A stretch of DNA of 64,000 bases from an uncultured Oscillospiraceae bacterium (GTDB lineage: Bacteria; Bacillota; Clostridia; Oscillospirales; Oscillospiraceae). Below are positions 36,059 to 44,127 of this stretch, piece after piece. The stretch's first letter is position 1; each line of letters opens with the position of its first letter. The notes below the pieces were generated by a model that saw nothing but the letters and a program-made list of their open reading frames with translations, made no database searches and was not told the origin of the DNA. Made by a program: the position numbers and the translations under genes. The stretch covers positions 1 through 64,000 of the forward strand of contig CANQRM010000004.1 in NCBI GenBank assembly GCA_947626265.1, given 5' to 3'.

Positions 36059-36099
36059 CCTATTTACCTATTGACAAGATAGGTAAATAGGCGTATAGT
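36059..36099 (+). promoter_or_regulatory. Consensus promoter inside a 12-bp palindromic operator
   Basis: TTGACA (36071-36076) and TATAGT (36094-36099) are 17 bases apart. CCTATTTACCTA (36059-36070) and TAGGTAAATAGG (36080-36091) form a perfect 12-bp inverted repeat centred on the -35. A repressor bound here would shut the promoter. It drives the candidate RNA that follows. Confidence 0.8.
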
Positions 36100-36105
36100 A
36101 GCAGC

Positions 36106-36323
36106 TGTCGAATCTGAGCAACGATGCAGGAAAGGAGTGGGATGCAGTGTACAGGGCATATGCCTCTCGTGTTATCATCGCGTGTTGTCGAATGAGTTCC
36201 TCCCGGGCATGCTTCCATGGCCAGGTGCATTCGTCTTTCCTTTGCTGCGCCGATGTTTGACATTTCATAGCTGGAAATGCAAAAGCCATGTGCCCGGGAG
36301 CTTATGAAGCCCCGGTTTTTTTG
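36106..36323 (+). ncRNA. Candidate small RNA or leader of about 215 nt, class unknown
   Basis: It lies between a consensus promoter (36071-36099) and a terminator (CCGGG/CCCGG stem at about 36295-36315 with inner CTT/AAG, then seven T). A segment CCCGGGCATG near 36208 could pair with CATGTGCCCGGG near 36290 and so compete with the terminator stem. No match to T-box, lysine, S-box, GEMM, 6S, SRP or tmRNA motifs was seen. A 17-codon frame lies inside. The downstream amino-acid transporter has its own promoter after the terminator, so this may be an independent sRNA. Confidence 0.5.
36142..36195 (+). CDS. Possible 17-residue peptide inside the candidate RNA
   Basis: AGGAGTGGG immediately precedes ATG at 36142, giving MQCTGHMPLVLSSRVVE and a TGA. 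The ribosome site is good, but the peptide has no known relative and no run of one amino acid as in classical attenuators. Coding status is uncertain. Confidence 0.3.
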   Translation: MQCTGHMPLVLSSRVVE

Positions 36324-36345
36324 TGCTCGATTCGGTCATGAAAAC

Positions 36346-36374
36346 TTTACAATCATATAATAATGCAATATAAT
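36346..36374 (+). promoter_or_regulatory. Promoter of the amino-acid ABC transporter operon
   Basis: TTTACA (36346-36351) and TATAAT (36369-36374) are 17 bases apart, with GGAGG and the ATG following. Confidence 0.8.
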
Positions 36375-36397
36375 GACTTGGATTTGGAGGTCCTATC

Positions 36398-37264
36398 ATG
36401 AAGAAAGCTATTTTCCGGCGCGTCATCACCGCCGCCATCATTTTTGCCTTCGCATTTTCTTTTTCCTCTTTCGCTTATGCCGACGAGGGCGATTTCCGGA
36501 CCCTGGATGAGATCAAAGCCAGCGGCGTCATCAATATCGGCGTGTTCTCCGACAAGAGCCCCTTCGGCTATGTGGATGAAAACGGCGACTATCAGGGCTA
36601 CGACGTATACTTTGCCAACCGCATCGGCGAGGACCTGGGCGTGGAGGTCAACTTCGTCTCCACAGAGGCCGCCAGCCGCATCGAGTATCTGCAGACCGGC
36701 AAGGTGGACATCATCCTGGCCAACTTCACCGTCACCGAGGAGCGGGCGGAGGAAGTGGACTTCGCCCTGCCCTACATGAACGTGGCGCTGGGCGTGGTCT
36801 CTCCTGAGGACGCGGTGATCGAGAGCCTGGACGACATCGGCGAGGACGACCAGGTGATCGTCATCTCCGGCACCACCGCCGAGACCTATCTTGTAGAGAA
36901 CTATCCCGACATCAAGCTGCAGAAGTACGACGCCTACGCCGAGGCCAAGACCGCTCTGGAGAACGGCAACGGCGTGGCCTGGGCCAACGACAACACGGAG
37001 GTCATCGCCTTCGCCATCGAGAATCCCGGCTTCGTGGTGGGCATCCCCTCCCTGGGCAGCGCGGACACCATCGCTCCCGCCGTCACCAAGGGCAATACCA
37101 CCCTGCTGGACTGGCTGAACGACGAGATCGGGGCCCTGGGTGAGGAGGAGTTCTTCCACGCGGACTACGAGGCCACGCTGCTGGACGTCTACGGCGCGGA
37201 CTATGAGGACACCCTGGTGGTGGAGGGCGGCGTGACGGCCGCCGAGGCGCCTGCCGGCGAATGA
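36398..37264 (+). CDS. Amino-acid ABC transporter substrate-binding protein
   Basis: 288 residues. The signal peptide ends in FSSFAYA/DEGD, with no lipobox cysteine. The type II binding fold has IKASGVINIGVFSDKSPFGYVDENGDYQGYDVYFANRIGEDL and DIILANFTVTEERAEEVDFALPYM, the cystine/glutamine/arginine transporter pattern. It is the first gene of a four-gene uptake operon. A hairpin after the stop may raise its level over that of the membrane parts. Confidence 0.94.
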   Translation: MKKAIFRRVITAAIIFAFAFSFSSFAYADEGDFRTLDEIKASGVINIGVFSDKSPFGYVDENGDYQGYDVYFANRIGEDLGVEVNFVSTEAASRIEYLQTGKVDIILANFTVTEERAEEVDFALPYMNVALGVVSPEDAVIESLDDIGEDDQVIVISGTTAETYLVENYPDIKLQKYDAYAEAKTALENGNGVAWANDNTEVIAFAIENPGFVVGIPSLGSADTIAPAVTKGNTTLLDWLNDEIGALGEEEFFHADYEATLLDVYGADYEDTLVVEGGVTAAEAPAGE

Positions 37265-37297
37265 GCATAGAAATGAGCATAGAATAGAAAAAGCATA

Positions 37298-37334
37298 GGG
37301 CGGGCAGCGGCGCTTGCACGTCTCTGCCCGTCCC
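37298..37334 (+). terminator. Hairpin between binding protein and permease genes
   Basis: GGGCGGGCAG (37298-37307) pairs with CTGCCCGTCCC (37324-37334) with one bulge, followed by ATTTTG. It is probably a partial terminator or an mRNA stabiliser within the operon. Confidence 0.6.
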
Positions 37335-37353
37335 ATTTTGAAGGAGTGGGACT

Positions 37354-38013
37354 ATGGACTTTGAGGCGATGCGGGAGTATCTGCCGCTGTTTTGGGACGC
37401 GCTGGGGCTGACCGTAAGGATCGGCTGGCAGGGCGTCCTGTTTGCGTTTTTGCTGGGCGCCCTCGGCGCGGTGATACTGCATCTGCGTCTGCCGGTGCTG
37501 CGGCAGATCACGGCGGCATACATAGAGCTTTTCCGCAACACGCCTCTGCTGGTGCAGCTGTTTTTCCTGTACTTTGCCCTGCCGAAGATCGGCATCCGCA
37601 TGCGCCCCGCGGTCTGCGGCGTGCTGGGGCTGGGACTGCTGGGCGGGGCGTACATGGCCGAGACCATCCGCAGCGGCCTGGAGAGCATCGCCCCCATCCA
37701 GTCGGAGAGCGCCGAGAGCCTGGGCATGACCCGGCTGCAGGCGTTTCGGTATGTGATACTGCCCCAGGCCGTATCCCGGAGCGTGCCGGGGCTCATCGCC
37801 AACGTGATCTTTCTTTTGAAGGAGACCAGCGTGTTCTCCACCATCAGCCTGATGGACCTGATGTTCACGGCCAAGGACCTGATCGGCATGTACGCCAAGA
37901 CCATGGAGTGCCTGACAATGCTGGTGGTGTTCTACCTCATCATGCTGCTGCCTGTGTCCGTGCTGGGCAGCTTTGTGGAAAGGAGGCTGCGCCATGCAGA
38001 GTTTGGGCCTTGA
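37354..38013 (+). CDS. Amino-acid ABC transporter permease (HisM/GlnP type), first subunit
   Basis: 219 residues with about five membrane helices and the conserved IELFRNTPLLVQLFFLYFALPKIGI. The EAA loop SESAESLGMTRLQAFRYVILPQA (about 115-140) contacts the ATPase. The ribosome site GAAGGAG is ten bases upstream. The stop overlaps the next permease gene by 20 bases. Confidence 0.93.
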   Translation: MDFEAMREYLPLFWDALGLTVRIGWQGVLFAFLLGALGAVILHLRLPVLRQITAAYIELFRNTPLLVQLFFLYFALPKIGIRMRPAVCGVLGLGLLGGAYMAETIRSGLESIAPIQSESAESLGMTRLQAFRYVILPQAVSRSVPGLIANVIFLLKETSVFSTISLMDLMFTAKDLIGMYAKTMECLTMLVVFYLIMLLPVSVLGSFVERRLRHAEFGP

Positions 38014-38668
38014 CGTCCTTTTCAAGGGCAAAAACTTCGTCCGGCTGCTGGGCGGGCTCTGGGTAGCCGTGCGCATCAGCCTTATCTCCGTGGCTATCAG
38101 CATCGTGCTGGGGCTGGTGATGGGCGTGCTCATGACCGGAAAGAGCCGCGTCCTGAAGGCCGTGTTCCGGGTATATCTGGAGATCGTGCGCATCATGCCC
38201 CAGATAGTGCTGCTGTTCGTGGTCTACTTCGGCACCACCCGGGTGTTCGGATGGGACCTCTCCTCCGAGGCCTCCGCCATCATCGTGTTCAGCTTCTGGG
38301 GCACGGCGGAGATGGGCGATCTGGTCCGGGGTGCCCTCATCAGCATCCCCCGCATCCAGTACGAGAGCGCCGAGGCGCTGGGGCTGACCACCGGCCAGGT
38401 GTACCGGTACGTGATCCTGCCCCAGACGGTGCGGCGGCTGATCCCCCTGTCCATCAATCTCATCACCCGCATGATCAAAACCACCAGCCTGGTCATGATG
38501 ATCGGCATGGTGGAGGTGCTGAAAGTGGCCCAGCAGATCATCGAGGCCAACCGGAAGACATCGCCCAACGCGGCCTTTGGCCTGTTCGCGGTGGTGATGC
38601 TGCTGTATTTCGCCATATGCTGGCCCATCAGCCGGCTGGCGGGCTATTTGGAAAAGAGGTGGGCATAG
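37994..38668 (+). CDS. Amino-acid ABC transporter permease, second subunit
   Basis: 224 residues from MQSLGLDVLFKGKNFVRLLGG; AAAGGAGG lies upstream inside the previous gene. It has YLEIVRIMPQIVLLFVVYFG and the EAA loop YESAEALGLTTGQVYRYVILPQT. It forms a heterodimeric pore with the first permease. Confidence 0.92.
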   Translation: MQSLGLDVLFKGKNFVRLLGGLWVAVRISLISVAISIVLGLVMGVLMTGKSRVLKAVFRVYLEIVRIMPQIVLLFVVYFGTTRVFGWDLSSEASAIIVFSFWGTAEMGDLVRGALISIPRIQYESAEALGLTTGQVYRYVILPQTVRRLIPLSINLITRMIKTTSLVMMIGMVEVLKVAQQIIEANRKTSPNAAFGLFAVVMLLYFAICWPISRLAGYLEKRWA

Positions 38669-38671
38669 GCG

Positions 38672-39412
38672 ATGGAAAACGCTCTGCTTGAAATAAAGAA
38701 TTTGAAAAAGGCGTATGGAGAGCATATCGTCCTGGACGGCCTGGACCTGGCCGTGAACCGGGGCGAGGTGGTGGTCGTGATAGGCCCCTCCGGCTGCGGC
38801 AAGAGCACCCTTCTGCGGTGCGTCAACGCCCTGGAGGACATCCAGGGCGGCGAGGTGCTGCTGGACGGAGAGCCGGTGCGGCGCGGAGCCAAGGATATCT
38901 CCCGGCTGCGCCAGAAGATCGGTATGGTCTTCCAGAGCTACGACCTGTTCCCCCACAAGAGCATATTGGAAAACATCCTGCTGGCCCCCTTGAAGGTACA
39001 GAAGCGGCAGCGGGCCGAGGCGGAGAAGGAGGCCCTGGAGCTGCTGGACCGGGTGGGCCTTAAAGACCGGAAAGACGACTATCCCCGGCAGCTCTCCGGC
39101 GGACAGAAGCAGCGGGTGGCCATCGTCCGGGCCCTCATCATGCACCCGGAGATATTGCTGCTGGATGAGATCACCGCCGCCCTGGACCCGGAGATGGTCC
39201 ATGAGGTGCTCCAGGTGGTGCTGGCCCTGGCCAGAAGCGGCAGCACCATGCTGATCGTGACCCATGAGATGGCCTTCGCCAGAGCCATCGCGGACCGGGT
39301 CATCTTTTTGGAGGGCGGCCATATCGTGGAGGAGAGCCGGGAGCCCAGGGCGTTCTTCGACAGGCCGGCCACAGAGCGGGCCCGGCAGTTCCTCCGGACG
39401 TTTGAATACTGA
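38672..39412 (+). CDS. Amino-acid ABC transporter ATP-binding protein
   Basis: 246 residues. Walker A is GPSGCGKST, the Q-loop is IGMVFQSYDLFPHKSILENI, the signature is LSGGQKQRVAIVRALI, Walker B is ILLLDEITAALDPE, and the switch His is in IVTHEM. The Asp-Glu-Ile form of Walker B (DEIT for DEPT) is a small oddity also found in this subfamily. It starts three bases after the permease stop. Confidence 0.95.
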   Translation: MENALLEIKNLKKAYGEHIVLDGLDLAVNRGEVVVVIGPSGCGKSTLLRCVNALEDIQGGEVLLDGEPVRRGAKDISRLRQKIGMVFQSYDLFPHKSILENILLAPLKVQKRQRAEAEKEALELLDRVGLKDRKDDYPRQLSGGQKQRVAIVRALIMHPEILLLDEITAALDPEMVHEVLQVVLALARSGSTMLIVTHEMAFARAIADRVIFLEGGHIVEESREPRAFFDRPATERARQFLRTFEY

Positions 39413-39421
39413 GGTGCGGGA

Positions 39422-40240
39422 ATGCTTGACCAGTTTTCAAGGACGGAGCTGCTCTTTGGGAAAGAGGCCATGCAGGTGCTGGCCCAGTCCAGGGTGGCCG
39501 TGTTCGGCATCGGCGGCGTGGGCGGCTATGTGTGCGAGGCGCTGTGCCGCAGCGGCGTGGGGGCCTTCGACCTGGTGGACGACGACCGGGTGTGCCTGAC
39601 GAACCTGAACCGGCAGATCCATGCTACCCGCTCCACGGTGGGCAGGCTCAAGGCGGAGGTCATGGGGGACCGCATCCTGGACATCAATCCCAAGGCAGAC
39701 GTGCGGGTGCATACCTGCTTCTTCCTGCCCGAAAACGCCGACACGTTCTCCTTTGCCGATTATGATTACGTGGTGGACGCGGTGGACACCGTCTCGGCCA
39801 AGATCGCGCTGGTGATGAAGTGCGCCCAAACGGACACGCCCATCATCAGCTGCATGGGCGCCGGGAACAAGCTGGACCCCACCGCCTTCCGGGTATCGGA
39901 CATCTACGAGACGAGGGTGGACCCCCTGGCGCGGGTCATGCGGCACGAGCTTCGCAAGCGCGGCGTCAAAAAGCTGAAGGTGGTCTGGTCCGATGAACAG
40001 CCCATCCGGCCCGTCGAGGATATGGCTATCAGCTGCCGTGCCCACTGCATCTGTCCTCCGGGCACCAAGCGCCATTGCACCGACCGCCGGGATATTCCCG
40101 GCAGCACGGCCTTCGTCCCCTCTGTGGCGGGGCTCATCATCGCCGGGGAGGTCGTCAAAGACCTGACGGCGGGAACACTGGATCTGCTGGGCCATCGCAC
40201 CGGCAGTGTGAACGAAACGCTGGGCTCCACGCATTTGTGA
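39422..40240 (+). CDS. tcdA: tRNA threonylcarbamoyladenosine dehydratase (TcdA/CsdL, ThiF-like)
   Basis: 272 residues. The E1-like adenylation domain has the ATP loop GIGGVGGYVCEALCRSG, the DLVDDDRVCLTNLNRQIHA block and metal-site cysteines around SCRAHCICPPGTKRHC. It dehydrates t6A37 in tRNA to the cyclic form ct6A. It lies nine bases after the transporter ATPase gene and likely shares its transcript. The window also holds TrmO, another t6A-modifying enzyme. Confidence 0.9.
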   Translation: MLDQFSRTELLFGKEAMQVLAQSRVAVFGIGGVGGYVCEALCRSGVGAFDLVDDDRVCLTNLNRQIHATRSTVGRLKAEVMGDRILDINPKADVRVHTCFFLPENADTFSFADYDYVVDAVDTVSAKIALVMKCAQTDTPIISCMGAGNKLDPTAFRVSDIYETRVDPLARVMRHELRKRGVKKLKVVWSDEQPIRPVEDMAISCRAHCICPPGTKRHCTDRRDIPGSTAFVPSVAGLIIAGEVVKDLTAGTLDLLGHRTGSVNETLGSTHL

Positions 40241-40393
40241 AGCCCAGTTCAGCGGGTCTCGCGGGAAAAAGGAGAAAAATGGGGTCCCCATGAAAGCCCA
40301 GCGGAGCGGGTCTCATGGGGAAAAGGAGAAAGACCTCTGATCGATGGAGGAGCCTCGCTTGCGAGGGTCTGACATCTTCAGAGGTCTTTCGAC
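40238..40393. repeat. Composite hairpin repeat (locus B)
   Basis: The unit order matches locus A at 10401-10663: a truncated first hairpin (GAAGCCCA...GGGTCTCGCGGG), then CCCCATGAAAGCCC...GGGTCTCATGGGG (40286-40320), then GACCTCTGA (40332-40340) with an inner CCTCGC/GCGAGG and closing TCAGAGGTC (40378-40386), then TTTCGAC as in locus A. It sits between convergent tcdA and ftsH and probably ends both transcripts. The first hairpin begins within a few bases of the tcdA stop. Confidence 0.8.
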
Positions 40394-40404
40394 ACGTCTT
40401 CCTC

Positions 40405-42216
40405 TCAGCCGTTCAGGATGCCCATGAACTCGTCGCCGGTGATGGTCTCGTGCTCGTAGAGATACGCCGCCAGCTCGTCCAGCTTTTTCCGGTCGTCGGT
40501 GAGTATCTTGGTCGCCTTCTCGTGCTGCTTCTTCACCATCTGAACCACCTGCTCGTCGATCTGGGCCGCCGTCTCCTCGGAGCAGGCCAGGGAGGTGTCC
40601 CCGCCCAGGTACTGGTTGGTGACGGTCTCCATGGCCACCATGTCAAAATCCTTGCTCATGCCGTAGCGGGTGATCATGGCCCGGGCCAGCTTGGTGGCCT
40701 GCTCGATGTCGTTGGACGCGCCGGTGGTGTAGTCGCCGAAGACGATCTCCTCCGCGGCCCGGCCGCCGGTGAGGGTGGCGATCTTGTTCTTGATCTCCGC
40801 CCGGCTCATCAGGTACTTGTCCCCCTCCTCCACCTGCATGGTGTAGCCCAGGGCCCCGGAGGTCCGGGGGATGATGGTGATCTTCTGCACCGGGGCGGAG
40901 TTGGTCTGGCGGGCCGCCACCAGGGCGTGGCCGATCTCATGGTAGGACACAATGCGTTTTTCTTTATCGGTGAGGATGGCGTTTTTCTTCTGGTACCCGG
41001 CAATCACGACCTCGATGCTCTCCTCCAGGTCGGCCTGGGTGACGAACTTCCGCCCGTCCCGGACAGCTCGGAGCGCCGCCTCGTTCACGATGTTGGCGAG
41101 CTCCGCGCCCGACGCGCCGGAGGCCATGCGGGCCACCTTCTCGTAGTCCACGTCCTCCGCCACCTTCACCTTTTTTGCGTGGACGCGCAAGATGGCCTCC
41201 CGGCCTTTGAGGTCGGGAAGCTCCACCGGCACCCGCCGGTCGAACCGCCCCGGCCGGGTCAGGGCCGGGTCCAGGGCCTCGGGCCGGTTGGTGGCCGCGA
41301 GAATAATGACGCCGTTGTTGGCCTCGAAGCCATCCATCTCCGTGAGGAGCTGGTTCAAGGTCTGCTCCCGCTCGTCGTTGCTCCCCGGGCCGCCGGCATT
41401 CCGCTTGCCGCCAATGGCGTCGATCTCGTCGATGAACACGATGCAGGGGGCCTTCTCCTTGGCCTGGCGAAACAGGTCCCGGACCTTGGACGCGCCCATG
41501 CCCACGAACATCTCCACAAATTCCGAGCCGGACATGGAGAAGAAGGGCACATTGGACTCGCCCGCCACCGCCTTGGCCAGCATGGTCTTGCCGGTGCCCG
41601 GAGGGCCCACCAGCAGCAGGCCCTTGGGCATGGACGCGCCGATCTCCTTATACTTGTCCGGGTTTTGCAGATAGTCCACGATCTCCCGCAGGTTCTCCTC
41701 CGCCTCGTCCACACCCTCCACGTCGGAGAAGTGGATGCCGTCGGAGCTGCTCACATATACCTTGGCGTTGGCCTTGCCCGTGTTGAACATCAGGGAGTTG
41801 CCCCCGGCCCGGTCCATGAGCCTCTTGCTCATGAACTGGCCGATGCCGATGAACACGGCGATGGGCAGCACCCAGTATAGCAGCAGCGACGCCAGCGGCG
41901 ACGCCTGCTCCACGATCTCGCTGGAGAAGGTGACGCCCGCGGCGTGGAGCCGCTCCACCAGACCGGGGTCCTCGATGGGGCCGGTCTTATAGATCTGGGT
42001 CATGTCCTTGTCGGTGAAGAGGATCTGGTTGGACTGGATCTCCACCTCGCCCAGCTCGCCGTTTTCCGTCATGGTCATGAAGGTGCCGTAGTCCACCTCC
42101 TGGATCTGCCGCCGGGCCAGCCAGGGCAGGATGAGCAGGTTGAACAGCAGCAGCGCCGCCATCACGATGCCATAGTAGAATATCAGCGGTTTTTTGGGTT
42201 TCTTTACCTCTTTCAT
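40405..42216 (-). CDS. ftsH: ATP-dependent zinc metalloprotease FtsH
   Basis: 603 residues. Two membrane helices (about 12-32 and 108-127) flank a small outside domain. The AAA domain has Walker A GPPGTGKT (204-211), Walker B VFIDEID (260-266) and the SRH TRPGRFDRRV. The protease site is HEIGH at 426-430. It forms a membrane hexamer that degrades damaged membrane proteins and short-lived regulators. Confidence 0.96.
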   Translation of the reverse strand: MKEVKKPKKPLIFYYGIVMAALLLFNLLILPWLARRQIQEVDYGTFMTMTENGELGEVEIQSNQILFTDKDMTQIYKTGPIEDPGLVERLHAAGVTFSSEIVEQASPLASLLLYWVLPIAVFIGIGQFMSKRLMDRAGGNSLMFNTGKANAKVYVSSSDGIHFSDVEGVDEAEENLREIVDYLQNPDKYKEIGASMPKGLLLVGPPGTGKTMLAKAVAGESNVPFFSMSGSEFVEMFVGMGASKVRDLFRQAKEKAPCIVFIDEIDAIGGKRNAGGPGSNDEREQTLNQLLTEMDGFEANNGVIILAATNRPEALDPALTRPGRFDRRVPVELPDLKGREAILRVHAKKVKVAEDVDYEKVARMASGASGAELANIVNEAALRAVRDGRKFVTQADLEESIEVVIAGYQKKNAILTDKEKRIVSYHEIGHALVAARQTNSAPVQKITIIPRTSGALGYTMQVEEGDKYLMSRAEIKNKIATLTGGRAAEEIVFGDYTTGASNDIEQATKLARAMITRYGMSKDFDMVAMETVTNQYLGGDTSLACSEETAAQIDEQVVQMVKKQHEKATKILTDDRKKLDELAAYLYEHETITGDEFMGILNG

Positions 42217-42258
42217 GGTCTATCTCCTCTTGTTCAGTATCTATCCCAAACCCCCGGC

Positions 42259-43383
42259 TCAGCCGGAGGTCCTGTTCTCTTCGTATTCTTCTTCCAGCAG
42301 CTCACAGATGTCGCCGGCGGCGTCCGCGGGGATAACGCGGTGCTGGCACTCGATCATCTTTTCCCGGGCGCCCTCTGCCAGGAGCCTGTCACAGGCGTCT
42401 ATGAGCTCATGCTCCGGCGAGTTGACGGCGAGGCTCATGCCGTTCTGGGCGAAAAAGTGCATGTTGCTGGTCTCGCACCCCGGTATGGGGGTGATGTGGA
42501 CCAGCGCCGTGCCCACCACAGCTGCCTCGGTGGAGGAAAGCCCGCCGGGCTTGGACAGGTAAAGATCGCAGGCCTTCATATAGTCCGCCATCTGGTCGGT
42601 AAAGCCCAGCACGGCGCACCGTTCGCCGAAGGCGGCGTGCATGTCCTCCTCCAGCTCCCGGTTGCTGCCGCATATGACGACGACCTGGGCGCTGCTCTCA
42701 TACCGGTCCAGGAGAAGCTCCACCACCCGCTGGATGTGTCCCGCGCCGATGCTGCCGCCGGCCACCAGGATGACCTTCCTGTCCGCGGGCAAGCCCAGCC
42801 GCTCCCGGATGGATGTCCGGTCCTCCTGGCCGTAAAATTGCCGCCGCACCGGAATGCCCAGGGGGCGGATGCGCGCGGGGTCTATCCCCCGGCCGACGAA
42901 TTCCTCGGTCAGCTCCTTCGCGGGGATGATATACCGGTCCAGGTCCGTTTCCTCCGTGAAAGGGATGCAGGCATAGTCTGTGGCGATGAAATAGGTCCGG
43001 GGGACACTGGCCCCTCGCCGTTTCATGCTGGTGAGCATCTCCCCGGGGAACAGATGGGTGGTCACCACGGCGTCGAAGTGGTTGGCCTCGATATACTTCT
43101 CCAGCAGCGGCTCCATCAGCCGGTTGATCCGGTAGACCGGGGACGGGAACGGCAGCTTCCGGTAGGCGTCGCCCAGCTTGTAGGCCGCGCCGAAGGCGCT
43201 GGGGGCCTTCTGGGCCAGCAGGATATAGGCCTTGTCCACCGCCTCCGCCACCTGTTCGCTCTTCAGCGTATAGGGGTTGAGAGTCCGGACGGAATGGCCC
43301 CGGGCAGCCATGGCCTGGGCCACCGCCGCGCAGGCGGTGTTGTGTCCCCCGCCGGTGCCGCATGTGAGCATCAATGCGTCCAT
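42259..43383 (-). CDS. MGDG synthase-like glycosyltransferase (processive lipid glycosyltransferase)
   Basis: 374 residues from MDALMLTCGTGGGHNTACAAVAQAMAARGHSV; GGAGG lies ten bases upstream. The N-terminal GTGGGHNTAA-like loop is the MGDG synthase signature, and the C-terminal GT-B half has VILVAGGSIGAGHIQRVVELLL and YLSKPGGLSSTEAAVVGTALVHI. It should transfer a sugar to diacylglycerol on the inner membrane face. The gene overlaps plsY by 13 bases, joining glycolipid and phospholipid synthesis. Confidence 0.9.
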   Translation of the reverse strand: MDALMLTCGTGGGHNTACAAVAQAMAARGHSVRTLNPYTLKSEQVAEAVDKAYILLAQKAPSAFGAAYKLGDAYRKLPFPSPVYRINRLMEPLLEKYIEANHFDAVVTTHLFPGEMLTSMKRRGASVPRTYFIATDYACIPFTEETDLDRYIIPAKELTEEFVGRGIDPARIRPLGIPVRRQFYGQEDRTSIRERLGLPADRKVILVAGGSIGAGHIQRVVELLLDRYESSAQVVVICGSNRELEEDMHAAFGERCAVLGFTDQMADYMKACDLYLSKPGGLSSTEAAVVGTALVHITPIPGCETSNMHFFAQNGMSLAVNSPEHELIDACDRLLAEGAREKMIECQHRVIPADAAGDICELLEEEYEENRTSG

Positions 43384-43985
43384 AATAATTTTACCTCCAG
43401 ATCTTCCCGCGGCTCGCGGCTCCGATGCAACCGCAGGCACACCGCCGCCGTGATGAGCGCGAAGCCCATAAGGACCGGCTTCGCTGCCTTGACAATGACC
43501 ATGGCCGCCAGCGTGAGCAGATAGGCGAGCATGGTCCGGTAAAAGGTGGGGTCCACCCGCAGCACCACGGACAGCAGAATGAACACCGCCGCGAACAGCG
43601 CAAGCGGCGTATCGTAGGGATATAGTCCCAGCAGCACGCCAAAGGTGGCGGCGATGCCCTTGCCCCCGCGGAAATGATGGAAGATGGGAAGGATATGCCC
43701 CGCCACCGGCGCCGCCATCACCAGGGGCAGCGCCCAGCGCTGGTCCGGCGCCGCAGAGCGCAGATACAGATACACCGGCAGGAATCCTTTTGCCAGGTCC
43801 CCTGCCAGTGTGAATATGCCGCACCAGAAACCGCAGTATCGGAAGGCGTTCACGGTCCCCGGGTTTTTGTCCGCGCTGTTTTGGAGCAGTTCCCGCTTCC
43901 CAAGCAGTTCCCCCGCCAGCACCGCGAACAGCACGCTGCCGGACAGATATCCGACGGCGATATATAAGATGCCTCTCAGGTCCAT
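43371..43985 (-). CDS. plsY: Glycerol-3-phosphate acyltransferase PlsY
   Basis: 204 residues, five membrane helices. Family motifs are present: GYLSGSVLFA (motif 1 Ser), NPGTVNAFR (motif 2 as KNPGTVNA) and GHILPIFHHFRGGKGIAATFG (motif 3). It transfers acyl from acyl-phosphate to glycerol-3-phosphate to make lysophosphatidic acid. Some positions differ from the best-known PlsY, so it may be a paralogue. Confidence 0.88.
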   Translation of the reverse strand: MDLRGILYIAVGYLSGSVLFAVLAGELLGKRELLQNSADKNPGTVNAFRYCGFWCGIFTLAGDLAKGFLPVYLYLRSAAPDQRWALPLVMAAPVAGHILPIFHHFRGGKGIAATFGVLLGLYPYDTPLALFAAVFILLSVVLRVDPTFYRTMLAYLLTLAAMVIVKAAKPVLMGFALITAAVCLRLHRSREPREDLEVKLLWTH

Positions 43986-44079
43986 AGACTCATTGTCGCT
44001 CCCTTGTGCTTTCTCCCAAACGCTTATTTTAGCGCTTTATCGCCTTCCCGTCAACGTCTTGCCCGGTCCATTATCAAAG

Positions 44080-44108
44080 GCCCTATGCCCGGTCTTCGGG
44101 CATAGGGC
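44080..44108. terminator. Terminator after the heptad-repeat gene
   Basis: A perfect 12-bp stem, GCCCTATGCCCG (44080-44091) against 44097-44108, without a long T-run. It sits 20 bases after the stop of the heptad-repeat gene. Confidence 0.7.
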
Positions 44109-44127
44109 TTCGCGTATTTTGTCTCCG

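Noticed and set aside
36060..36289. Minus-strand frames of 67-73 residues in the hpf-transporter gap
   Set aside because: No ribosome sites, no recognisable family, and plus-strand promoter and terminator signals explain the region better.
36106..36323. T-box, lysine, GEMM or 6S RNA as identity of the candidate transcript
   Set aside because: None of the conserved sequence blocks of those classes (such as the T-box TGGNACCGCG) is present.
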